This document shows, one piece after another, positions 14,436-21,923 of a stretch of DNA of 38,167 nt. The DNA is from a virus. Positions within the stretch are counted from its first letter, which is position 1, and every line of letters starts with the position of its first letter. The notes below the pieces were generated by a model. The model was given only the letters and a program-made list of their open reading frames with translations. It was not told the DNA's origin and ran no database searches. The position numbers and the translations under genes were made by a program. The stretch is from positions 1 to 38,167 of IMG/VR virus record IMGVR_UViG_3300005581_000002; one strand, written 5' to 3'.

Positions 14436-15144
14436 TCTGGCTACCCCCGGTCACGTTGCCATAACGCACCCATTGCTTTTCAATCTCGGCGTCAATGACA
14501 GCCAAACGGCGCAGCATCTCTGCCTGTTTGTCGCCCTTCAGGTTATACACCCGTTTGCGGTTGTCATCCAGATAGGCCGTGCAATCCCAGCAATCGCGAC
14601 CTGTCTTCTCGCCTGCATCGTAGCCGGGCGGCATGATTGCATCCACAGACTTCAGGTACTCAAATACCTGCTCCTCAGTCCAGTCTTGGATCGGCATAAC
14701 GTACTCGATGCCGTCCACTATACGCCCATGCCGTGCCGCAGACTTGCGACGGTCATCGTTGCGCTGGCCTTTCATTAAATACTTAATGCCCAGCTTCAGG
14801 CAACCATTGTACAACGGCAACCAGATATTCGTCGCGCAGCAGTCCATGTTCGACTGCATTAACTGGTTGTCGTTGCCGCTGATGATTTTGCCGATCAGGG
14901 TATTTTCAACCGGCAGAACGTCAACAGGCCAGCCGCGTGCTTTGATGTTGCTGGGCTGGTCAGACTTGATGTGGACGAAATGCGGGAGGCGCTTTTTCCA
15001 GCCCTCCATATATTCAACCATCTCAGGATATGCCGCGCCCGTGTCCAGCCAGACAACATACAGATTGTCCCACCTGTGCTTGTTAAGGTACAGGCAGGCC
15101 AGACTGTCTTTGCCACCGGAAAACTGGAGCGCAGTATCAATCAC
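14422..15144 (-). CDS. PP-loop PAPS-reductase/DndC-like protein, 240 aa
   Basis: SGGKDS at residues 9-14 is the PP-loop ATP-pyrophosphatase signature, followed by VVWLDTGAAYPE as in PAPS reductases. Paired cysteines C102-C103 and C185-x2-C188, with a GQRNDDRRKS strand between, resemble the four-Cys iron-sulfur site of APS reductases and DndC. The KREECGLH-like tail of true reductases was not seen. It could reduce sulfate esters, or transfer sulfur to a nucleic acid or protein. It is locked between two virion genes by ATGA and a 14-bp overlap, so it is made late. Confidence 0.85.
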   Translation of the reverse strand: MIDTALQFSGGKDSLACLYLNKHRWDNLYVVWLDTGAAYPEMVEYMEGWKKRLPHFVHIKSDQPSNIKARGWPVDVLPVENTLIGKIISGNDNQLMQSNMDCCATNIWLPLYNGCLKLGIKYLMKGQRNDDRRKSAARHGRIVDGIEYVMPIQDWTEEQVFEYLKSVDAIMPPGYDAGEKTGRDCWDCTAYLDDNRKRVYNLKGDKQAEMLRRLAVIDAEIEKQWVRYGNVTGGSQSEPI

Positions 15145-16067
15145 AGCGACGCCAAGATCGACAGCGCAGAGGTCGCCGCACCAAGACCTGTCATCAGGCC
15201 GCTGCCCGACTCGCCACCAGATTTCGTCTGCGTATTTGTCTGGCCATATGGAGTGATGCCGAGGGCTTGGATCGGTATCTGCAACTGCTGCAACGGAAAC
15301 TGCTGCTTTTCAGTATACAACTGTTGCGCTGCTGCAAGTTCCTGCTGCTGCTGCTGCTGGATAGCCGTCTGTGCTGCAAGTGCGCCAGTTGCGCCTGTGA
15401 GGAACGATTGCTGCCCTTCACCTGCAAGCCCACCAAGCGCCTGCGCACCTTGAATGCCAAGTTGTGCGCCCTGAAGACCAGCACCCTGATTGTAGCGTTG
15501 CGCGTCCATCCGGCGGGCCATATCAGCCTGTGCCGCAGCCTGCGCCTGTGCGTAATTCTGCGCGTTTAGCTGTGCCGCAAGCTGCCCAGCCTGTTGCTGT
15601 GCTGCTGCATTAACAACGCCTTCTTGGATACCGAGACGCGATCCACCAAATGCACGGGCTTTATTTGCAGCCTCTTGTGCCGCATTCAGCCCCGTCTGCC
15701 GCTGCGTGTTCAGCGTATCAAGCGACGCATTGAGAACCGACTGCGTATACGGGTTCATGTACGGCGACAGGTCTGTGCTGCTAAGTTGCCCCGCTGAAAC
15801 CTGCGACGGCTGATATGCACCAGAGGTTGCAGCCATCTGCTGCGCTTGTGCAAACGCAGGCTGTGCCATCGCATAATTGTTGGCAATCGAGCCAATGGTG
15901 TTGACCTGACCGGGCGACATTGCTGCAACACGCTGGCCTTCATACGGGCCGGGCATGAACTGCGACACGTCATAGGCGGCAGACAGGTTACGCTGTCCAG
16001 CAGCCTGCACCCATTCCGGGATTTCAGTCTTGTTAACGACCGTCTGGGGTCCACCACCACCGCTCAT
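15141..16067 (-). CDS. Gln/Ala-rich tail or virion structural protein, 308 aa
   Basis: ATG 16067 has AGGAG in place and overlaps the upstream stop (ATGA), so it is chosen over a start 33 codons earlier. The sequence IPEWVQAAGQRNLSAAYDVSQ then PYEGQRVAAMSPGQ is familiar from podovirus structural proteins of alphaproteobacterial and marine phages. The middle is a long Ala/Gln helix (AQLNAQNYAQAQAAAQAD). It probably forms part of the tail or its plug. No enzymatic motif. Confidence 0.72.
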   Translation of the reverse strand: MSGGGGPQTVVNKTEIPEWVQAAGQRNLSAAYDVSQFMPGPYEGQRVAAMSPGQVNTIGSIANNYAMAQPAFAQAQQMAATSGAYQPSQVSAGQLSSTDLSPYMNPYTQSVLNASLDTLNTQRQTGLNAAQEAANKARAFGGSRLGIQEGVVNAAAQQQAGQLAAQLNAQNYAQAQAAAQADMARRMDAQRYNQGAGLQGAQLGIQGAQALGGLAGEGQQSFLTGATGALAAQTAIQQQQQQELAAAQQLYTEKQQFPLQQLQIPIQALGITPYGQTNTQTKSGGESGSGLMTGLGAATSALSILASL

Positions 16068-16423
16068 GTTAGGCTCCTCGTATAAACTGTGTGGGTCGAT
16101 TGCCAACCAAACTGTGGCTCGAATTTCTCCCAACCCTTTCGGGCTGTGGCCTGCATGTAGTTGCACTCATGTTTGCGTGCGAATTTCTCAACCTTGTTGT
16201 GCAACCGTACCACAGACTTGAGTTCACCGGCAGCTAGAAAAATGTTGAGGTATCGCACTTGTGGGCATTGCACTATTTCAGTGATCGCTAATGCTTCAGC
16301 ATTATGGAATATCTGGAACCGCCCATGCTCCAGACCGTCCACAATGTCTGGCACGGAATACCCGCCGCCACCATGTTCCAGAGCCCGCTCAAGCCTTGCT
16401 ATGAGATGTGCATATTCCATCAA
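16064..16423 (-). CDS. T7 gp13-like / GNAT-like virion assembly protein, 119 aa
   Basis: The pattern of alternating strands (FQIFHNAEALAITEIV, VRYLNIFLAAGEL) and a C-terminal ARKHECNYMQATARKGWEKF resembles the GNAT-derived phage proteins typified by T7 gp13 (internal virion protein A). Catalysis is doubtful, as in T7. It lies between the tail gene at 16420 and the structural protein at 15141, consistent with virion assembly. Confidence 0.6.
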   Translation of the reverse strand: MMEYAHLIARLERALEHGGGGYSVPDIVDGLEHGRFQIFHNAEALAITEIVQCPQVRYLNIFLAAGELKSVVRLHNKVEKFARKHECNYMQATARKGWEKFEPQFGWQSTHTVYTRSLT

Positions 16424-16650
16424 TATGTCGGAGCCCCAGTTTGGCCCAATGGGACAGATGTCGTCGTCAACACGCCAGCGTTGGTGACTTCAACCTTCCA
16501 CACGCTGCCGTCTGGAGCCTGAAGCAGGATGCCCTGCACAGCCTCAGATGTGTTGACAGCCCGCTGAAGCAGCCGCTCCAACAGTGAGAACGAGAACCTG
16601 AAATACTCGCGGTCGTAACCTGTCGGCGGTGTCGGTAAGTTAACAATCAT
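16420..16650 (-). CDS. small virion-region protein, 76 aa
   Basis: MIVNLPTPPTGYDREYF then FSLLERLLQRAVNTSEAVQGILLQAPDGSVWKVEV is typical of short phage proteins encoded next to tail genes. The role is unknown. It overlaps both neighbours by four bases. Confidence 0.75.
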   Translation of the reverse strand: MIVNLPTPPTGYDREYFRFSFSLLERLLQRAVNTSEAVQGILLQAPDGSVWKVEVTNAGVLTTTSVPLGQTGAPTY

Positions 16651-18392
16651 CGCCCGCCTCCTGCTGTCATCTCAAGGCGCATCTCGCCAATCGACCACTC
16701 ACCATCCTCGGTTGCGGCAACCTTGACCCTGAAGTCTCGCCCGGATACCCGCATGTCTGTGTAGCCTGACGCCCTTGGGAAGTACGGACCACTGGTCGTC
16801 TCAGCACCCTCTGGCGTGTATGACGAGAAAAACGTCAACTGTGTGCTGTCGTAACTGTAGCCACTGTCGGTTATTGCCTGCCTGACGTGGCTGATGGTGT
16901 TGCCGTTTTGCACGTTGATCGAGCCAGTTTCAGCAAACCGGGCTGTTGTGATCGGCACACCGGCAGCAGTCCATCCACTTTCCTGTTGATAAATATCGTT
17001 TTCTTCATCTGCTGCCAGCGGAAACTGGAACACGCCGGAACCACAGGCTGCTGTGCGCGTCATGGTGTCCGTAATGCCCCACCATTCCTCAGCGTAGTTG
17101 AAGTACACGCATTTGTCGGGAACAGCCGATCCTTGCGACGGATACCAGAACCACGCTTCAGGGAAGATGTTGTTCTCAGAACCGTGTGTCCACAAGCCGC
17201 CAGTTTGCGGGTCTACATCTTCGAAGACATAGGAGCCAACCGTGCAAGGCAGCGGGCGAACTGTGCCGCCGTCATACAGGAAGAAGCTCTCCCGGCCCAT
17301 CCAGACGCACCGGCCAGCAAATGTTGCAAATGCTTTCGCAGCAATCAAGCCACAGCCAAACCCGATGCGCTCAATCTGGTAGATGAACGGAGCGCCGATG
17401 TATCTCATCAGCCACACTTCGTCCTCAGTCCAGATCAGTGTTCCCTCACGCACAGAGGCGCACATGGTGATCTTGTTCTGGGTATCGAGGTCGAGGAAGC
17501 CTGCCGTGTTCGTCGGGTCTGCAAAGTCCCATTCTGTGTAGTCTTCTTGGTCTGACCACGCGACACGGCGCAAGTTGCCGCCAGCACCAATCAGCACAGC
17601 ATGCCGCTCTGGCGTAACAATGACACCACGGTTGTTCGTCGGGCATTGATCGGCTGCTATGGCGTTTGCCGTACCACCTGTGCCGGTCGTATTTGTCCCA
17701 GCATTGGCATAAGTGAACGTCGATAGCGTCGGTGTTGTTGTGATTGTATATGTGCCGTTCAGAGCGCCGACCGTGTTGCCCGCAATGTCTACGCTCTGGC
17801 CGACGGCAAACCCGTGATGGTTGGTTGTGGTTACGGTCGCAACATTGCTCAAGCGAACAATGGTGACGATGGTATTCTTGCCGACTTCTCCAGCCGTAGC
17901 CTCGTCATCGTTCCAGTGCAGCAAACGGCCATCGCTACTCGCCACAGCCAAAATGTCGCCACCCCAGTTGTCGATGGTCCATGAGAATGTCGGCAGGAAG
18001 CTTTGTGTCGGGTCGCGAGGATATGTGGGGTCAGTGTCTAGGCCGTAATAGGTGTCGCCATAGTCGCCGGTTCCAAATGCGCCGAATACGCCTGCACTGG
18101 ACCCGGTAAACCCTGCTGGCGTGATGTCTGTGTAGGTTGCGCCTTGCAGCACGAACAGCTTGTCCTCACAGCCGATTGCAGCGTAGATGCCGCCGTCATA
18201 CCCAGCCCACGGGAAGATTGCCCGGATGGTGCTGGACAGTGGGGTTGATGTGATGCGCTCCCACCCGCCAACAGGCAGCAACTTGCCAGCACGCCACCGG
18301 ATCAAATTGCCGTCAAAGTATCGGTTTTTCACCTGCAACGGTGTTGCGGCTTTGACGATGCCGGGCGGGATGCTGAGAGGTGCGAGGGCCAT
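16647..18392 (-). CDS. podovirus tail (stabilisation/tubular) protein, 581 aa
   Basis: ATG 18392 lies two bases after the spanin gene stop and is preferred over an in-frame start inside it. The N-terminus (SIPPGIVKAATPLQVKNRYFDGNLIRWRAGKLLPVGGWERI) is that of podovirus tail proteins that form beta-propeller-like rings below the portal. A Thr/Val/Asn-rich beta insertion (residues about 175-235: VTTTNHHGFAVGQSVDIAG, GTYTITTTPTLSTFTYA) looks like an embedded adhesin domain. Structural role inferred from family resemblance. Confidence 0.78.
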   Translation of the reverse strand: MALAPLSIPPGIVKAATPLQVKNRYFDGNLIRWRAGKLLPVGGWERITSTPLSSTIRAIFPWAGYDGGIYAAIGCEDKLFVLQGATYTDITPAGFTGSSAGVFGAFGTGDYGDTYYGLDTDPTYPRDPTQSFLPTFSWTIDNWGGDILAVASSDGRLLHWNDDEATAGEVGKNTIVTIVRLSNVATVTTTNHHGFAVGQSVDIAGNTVGALNGTYTITTTPTLSTFTYANAGTNTTGTGGTANAIAADQCPTNNRGVIVTPERHAVLIGAGGNLRRVAWSDQEDYTEWDFADPTNTAGFLDLDTQNKITMCASVREGTLIWTEDEVWLMRYIGAPFIYQIERIGFGCGLIAAKAFATFAGRCVWMGRESFFLYDGGTVRPLPCTVGSYVFEDVDPQTGGLWTHGSENNIFPEAWFWYPSQGSAVPDKCVYFNYAEEWWGITDTMTRTAACGSGVFQFPLAADEENDIYQQESGWTAAGVPITTARFAETGSINVQNGNTISHVRQAITDSGYSYDSTQLTFFSSYTPEGAETTSGPYFPRASGYTDMRVSGRDFRVKVAATEDGEWSIGEMRLEMTAGGGR

Positions 18393-18394
18393 GA

Positions 18395-18586
18395 TTATTT
18401 CCCACAAAAGCCTTCACGGCGAGCATTGTTAACCTTCACCTCGGTAATTGTTTGAGGCGTATCCTTGGACGACCACGAGACATCGCGCCAGACGGAGCAA
18501 GCGACAAGATCAGTCCCGCCTGTGCCCGTCAGACTCAAGCAGCCGCTCAGGACTAATAGCAGCGGCATCACCAGCAGCAATCGCAT
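18395..18586 (-). CDS. Rz1-like outer-membrane spanin lipoprotein
   Basis: A 63-residue product with signal peptide MRLLLVMPLLLVLSGC whose LSGC lipobox predicts a lipidated Cys. The mature part is short, as in Rz1. Its start overlaps the Rz-like gene by 77 bp in another frame, the classic Rz/Rz1 layout. It would disrupt the outer membrane at lysis with the inner-membrane spanin, implying a Gram-negative host. Confidence 0.87.
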   Translation of the reverse strand: MRLLLVMPLLLVLSGCLSLTGTGGTDLVACSVWRDVSWSSKDTPQTITEVKVNNARREGFCGK

Positions 18587-18740
18587 CTTGTGTCCTCTTT
18601 AATGCCTCGGATGTTGCTTTGGCCTGAAACTCTGAAACGGCGTCAGATTTGATCTTAACATAAATGCCGCCAAGGACCACCAGCAAGACGCCGCCGATGG
18701 CAATGTACCGCCCAAGTGGGCTGAACAGCAAGGTTATCAT
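18510..18740 (-). CDS. Rz-like inner-membrane spanin
   Basis: An N-terminal membrane segment (IAIGGVLLVVLGGIYV) is followed by a periplasmic helical stretch (SEFQAKATSEALKRTQDAIA). The product is 76 residues, short for an i-spanin. It overlaps the lysozyme stop by four bases and the Rz1-like gene out of frame, completing a lysozyme-Rz-Rz1 cassette. Confidence 0.85.
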   Translation of the reverse strand: MITLLFSPLGRYIAIGGVLLVVLGGIYVKIKSDAVSEFQAKATSEALKRTQDAIAAGDAAAISPERLLESDGHRRD

Positions 18741-19444
18741 GATCCCTCCTCATCAAGCCTCTGTTTACGGAAGTACCAAACTGCACCTGCCGCTGCGATG
18801 ATGACGAACAAGATCAGGACTGTCCCACTCAGACCGTTTAGAAGATCACCTCCCTCCTTGATAATAGGTAGGACTTCTTGCACGACGGCGATAGTTCCTA
18901 GTCCACCAGCCGCCACGGCAGCATTGGCTTCCTTGGACTGCGTGATTGATTTACGCGCTTTTGGCTGGTCAGGTTCTGCGCGGGCCTCATCAGCAGAAAT
19001 CGGCTTCTCGGTATCAAGGCCACGCCACAGTTTTACTTCTGCTCTCCTGCGACGAACCAGACCCGGCAACTCTTTACCACCGCCCTTGGTCCATTTCATA
19101 AACTCGGCAGGAACTTCGTCAAACTTCTCAGCGTTGACCTTTTTCAACAGGGTGGACTTGGCCAAGGCTCCCACGCCCGCATTGTAGGCAAAGTCCACCA
19201 GAGCATCGAACTGCCCCTGCGACAGGTCAACCTTGACGTACTTACGCACGCCATCCTCGTATTGGACTAGATCGCGATCTAGCCGGTTAAATGCTTCCTC
19301 TCTTGTAATTTCATCTGTTGCCTTGACTGGAGGGTTTGTTGCTCCTATACCAATAGTCCATACCCCGGCGGGGCATTTATATGCCTTTAGTTTTACGCCT
19401 TCAAAATCAACGAGCATGTCTTTACCGGATTGGCTCATTCTCAT
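18737..19444 (-). CDS. GH24 lysozyme (endolysin) with C-terminal membrane segment
   Basis: Starting at ATG 19444 (AGGTG six bases upstream; a GTG three codons earlier lacks a site), the 235-residue enzyme shows E15, C24 and T30 in the E-8-(D/C)-5-T spacing of T4-type lysozymes (DFEGVKLKAY...CPAGVWTIGIGAT). The catalytic Asp is replaced by Cys, as in several active phage lysozymes. Unusually, after a charged linker the C-terminus holds a membrane segment (TVLILFVIIAAAGAVWYF) and a basic tail. Cleaves peptidoglycan at lysis. Confidence 0.9.
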   Translation of the reverse strand: MRMSQSGKDMLVDFEGVKLKAYKCPAGVWTIGIGATNPPVKATDEITREEAFNRLDRDLVQYEDGVRKYVKVDLSQGQFDALVDFAYNAGVGALAKSTLLKKVNAEKFDEVPAEFMKWTKGGGKELPGLVRRRRAEVKLWRGLDTEKPISADEARAEPDQPKARKSITQSKEANAAVAAGGLGTIAVVQEVLPIIKEGGDLLNGLSGTVLILFVIIAAAGAVWYFRKQRLDEEGS

Positions 19445-19456
19445 GGGAGACACCTA

Positions 19457-20011
19457 ATGGTTGAGGAAGTTTGGAAACCCATCAAAGGGTGGGAGGAGAT
19501 AGCCGAGGTTTCTAATCTTGGCCGAGTAAAGGTGTTAGCACGTTCTGCTAATTTTATTAAAAACGGGAAGCCGCAAAAATGCTTTTTACGTGAAAAGATC
19601 GTTAGCCCATATGTGGCACAAAATGGATACTTAACAATAGCGTTTATGGTTAACAAGGTTCGGAGAAAGGTTCTTGTCCATCGAGCAGTTTCACTTGCTT
19701 TTGTTGAAGGACATTTTGATGGAGCCACCGTCAACCACATAGATGGGAACAAATTAAATAACGCGCCAGAAAACCTCGAATGGATGTCTTTGTCCGACAA
19801 CACAAAGCATGAATGGGCAACTGGGCTTGTTGACCTTCGCGGGGAAAAGCACCCATCCCACAAGCTGACAGCAGAACAGGTTCGCATCATTAGGAAGTTG
19901 TTGAGGTCGCAGATCACCAACCCTAACGAGCTATCTAAACTTTTGGACGTTTCCGCAGCCATTTTGTATTTAATCCATAAAGGAAAAAGGTGGGGAAGTT
20001 TGGATGATTAG
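19457..20011 (+). CDS. free-standing HNH homing endonuclease (NUMOD4-HNH)
   Basis: The only convincing rightward gene. ATG 19457 has GGGAGA upstream. EEVWKPIKGWEEIAEVSNLGRVKVL is the NUMOD4 DNA-binding start. The HNH core follows as VHRAVSLAF...VNHIDGNKLNNAPENLEW, with the catalytic His pair and Asn. The C-terminus (LTAEQVRIIRKLL...) is a helix-turn-helix-like domain. It starts 12 bp from the lysozyme start on the opposite strand and has a visibly AT-richer composition than its neighbours, so it is probably a selfish insertion. Confidence 0.92.
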   Translation: MVEEVWKPIKGWEEIAEVSNLGRVKVLARSANFIKNGKPQKCFLREKIVSPYVAQNGYLTIAFMVNKVRRKVLVHRAVSLAFVEGHFDGATVNHIDGNKLNNAPENLEWMSLSDNTKHEWATGLVDLRGEKHPSHKLTAEQVRIIRKLLRSQITNPNELSKLLDVSAAILYLIHKGKRWGSLDD

Positions 20012-20043
20012 ACCGGCTGCTGACATTCTCATCTACATTCTCC

Positions 20044-20754
20044 CTATTTTGCGATGTCGCGGGCTGTTTGGTTAATTCGGGCTTTCACAGCGATTATATC
20101 ACGCGGCTGTTGCTTAAAAGCAACTGCAACATATCCGACCATATGGCCTGCATCCGGTGGCGCTGCACCTCGGCATAGATAGGTCACGTTGCGACTTAGC
20201 AACCAGTCTCCAAGATCAGATGACGCCTCAAACGGCTCACAGGCTACTTCGCCATTCAACATCGCGATTGCCGCACGGTTTCTGGCTGGTGATCCTGAAA
20301 AGAATGCACCCTTGCGACCCTCCAGCGGCAAATATCTGCCATCTGATGACAGTACCACCTTTGTGGTACGGGCATTTTTGCCAAGGTCAACCGAATGGAT
20401 CATGACGGCTTCAGCCCTGAGATCGCGCATCAGGAGGCCACCTGCACCAGCCACATGCTGATCGTCCATCAACACAGGCATCGTATCGCGACTAAGCATT
20501 GAGCCAACAAGCTTGTCCTGCTGCTCGTAGATGATGTAGCCAGCCAGACCAAAGACGCCCAGACCGATAACTGTCGCCAGTTTGAACGGGCTGTCGATCC
20601 ATTTTACGAGATCAAGCGCCTTGTCGATTGGTCCACCGGGAGGCTTGGGAGGTGCGGCGACTTCAGCAGGCTTGGCAACAGGCTTCTTGCGAGCAACAGG
20701 CTTTTTTGCCGGTGGCTTCTTTGCTGCTGTTTTCTTGACAAGTGGTTTTGCCAT
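20044..20754 (-). CDS. membrane protein with Lys/Pro/Ala N-terminus, 236 aa
   Basis: ATG 20754 overlaps the upstream stop as TAATG. The first 45 residues are KKTAAKKPPAKKPVARKK-like, histone-tail in composition, then a single membrane helix (LATVIGLGVFGLAGYIIY) and a globular part (about 75-236). Not recognised. A virion- or lysis-associated membrane protein bound to DNA or the cell envelope is possible. It ends convergently with the HNH gene. Confidence 0.75.
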   Translation of the reverse strand: MAKPLVKKTAAKKPPAKKPVARKKPVAKPAEVAAPPKPPGGPIDKALDLVKWIDSPFKLATVIGLGVFGLAGYIIYEQQDKLVGSMLSRDTMPVLMDDQHVAGAGGLLMRDLRAEAVMIHSVDLGKNARTTKVVLSSDGRYLPLEGRKGAFFSGSPARNRAAIAMLNGEVACEPFEASSDLGDWLLSRNVTYLCRGAAPPDAGHMVGYVAVAFKQQPRDIIAVKARINQTARDIAK

Positions 20755-21224
20755 TATGCCATCCAAACCGCTAGGGCAAGTAATCCAGCCATGATTGCCA
20801 AAGCCGCTAACACAACCAGCCCTAGTTGAGCCAAATCTTCACGCATCTGCTGGGCTTCACGGGCTTTTTGTTCTTCCAGTTGCCTCTGCTGCTTTCGCAC
20901 CCTGATGACCTCTTTTAGAACTTCCTCCCAGCCGCGCACGCCGTAGATTGCAACGAAGTCGTTCTTGACCTTCTCTGCCCACTCTGCTGCTTGCTTCCGT
21001 TTGACCACGGTATCGAGGGCTATTTCCTCGGCTGTGACCTTGCTGAACAGCTTGGGCTTCGGAGGTGACTTGGATGCCTGCGTTAGTTTGGCGACAGACC
21101 CGTACAGCTTGGCGACATCGCCGCACATTGAGTTGATGTCTTTGCCGATCTTGATGCCCTGCTGAACGGCAGAATATGCCGTCTTGGCAGCGCCAAATAT
21201 GAGAGCGATTGTGGCAGGGTCCAT
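20754..21224 (-). CDS. coiled-coil protein with C-terminal membrane segment, 156 aa
   Basis: A Lys-rich middle is followed by a long charged helix (RVRKQQRQLEEQKAREAQQMREDL) and a hydrophobic C-terminal anchor (LVVLAALAIMAGLLALAVWMA). No family recognised. Between the holin-like gene and the Lys-rich membrane protein, a role in the lysis or envelope cassette is plausible. Confidence 0.75.
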   Translation of the reverse strand: MDPATIALIFGAAKTAYSAVQQGIKIGKDINSMCGDVAKLYGSVAKLTQASKSPPKPKLFSKVTAEEIALDTVVKRKQAAEWAEKVKNDFVAIYGVRGWEEVLKEVIRVRKQQRQLEEQKAREAQQMREDLAQLGLVVLAALAIMAGLLALAVWMA

Positions 21225-21233
21225 ACCATTACC

Positions 21234-21413
21234 TTACCCCTGCTTCTTGCCCAACCAACGCTGTACAGTGTCAGTTTCATAAATCCGTATGCTGGTCCAG
21301 ATGATCGTAAACAGCGCCGCTGCATGTGGAAGCACGTTGGTTAATGTCCCTATGACTGTGATGATAGATGCGGCATCTGCAACGTGCTTCAGTGTTTCAT
21401 CTGGTCCAGTCAT
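21234..21413 (-). CDS. holin-like small membrane protein, 59 aa
   Basis: ATG 21413 lies just after the tail-assembly gene. The 59-residue product carries two moderately hydrophobic segments (AASIITVIGTLTNVLP and AAALFTIIWTSIRIY) and a basic tail (WLGKKQG), the usual holin layout. Holin identity is inferred from size, topology and the nearby lysozyme/spanin genes. Confidence 0.65.
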   Translation of the reverse strand: MTGPDETLKHVADAASIITVIGTLTNVLPHAAALFTIIWTSIRIYETDTVQRWLGKKQG

Positions 21414-21414
21414 T

Positions 21415-21912
21415 TCACGGTGCCTCCGGCCAAGTCACGTTCCACGGAAACCCGTCTTGCGCTGTAACATCGCGTAATGACTGACGGTAGGTCGCCCATG
21501 TTGGCTTGTCTGCCGTGCTGTCTGCAAGCTGTGTCCAGTCGCACGCTGCCAGCTTGTCATTGCGGCTAGTGCGAACAGAGGCAGATTGCTCTGCATCCTT
21601 GGTGGCCTTGTATGCGGCTTCGGCTTCGGCAGCAGTTGTGGTGACGCCATCAATTGTGCTGTCGGTGAACACTGGCCCGAGGATGTACTTGGTGTACCAG
21701 TTGCCGCTGATCTGCTCGACGCCATCACGCTGGCTGTACTGGTAGACAGTGCCACCGGATGCCTGCGGGCCTTCGAACACGGGGTCAACGCCAATGGCCT
21801 CCATGACCTCTGGCGTCAGTGTGTCGTATGACGGGCCATCAGTTTGCTGGAGCCATGCGCGAAGCTCCGATTCAAACATCACCGCGCCAGTTGTCCTGAT
21901 CCGTACTTGCAT
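21415..21912 (-). CDS. tail fibre assembly/chaperone-like protein, 165 aa
   Basis: The C-terminus (RNDKLAACDWTQLADSTADK then WATYRQSLRDVTAQDGFPWNVTWPEAP) is the typical phage tail assembly chaperone ending. The N-terminus resembles short fibre-associated proteins (ESELRAWLQQTD). It follows the fibre gene directly, as usual. Confidence 0.85.
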   Translation of the reverse strand: MQVRIRTTGAVMFESELRAWLQQTDGPSYDTLTPEVMEAIGVDPVFEGPQASGGTVYQYSQRDGVEQISGNWYTKYILGPVFTDSTIDGVTTTAAEAEAAYKATKDAEQSASVRTSRNDKLAACDWTQLADSTADKPTWATYRQSLRDVTAQDGFPWNVTWPEAP

Positions 21913-21923
21913 GACCGTGTTCC

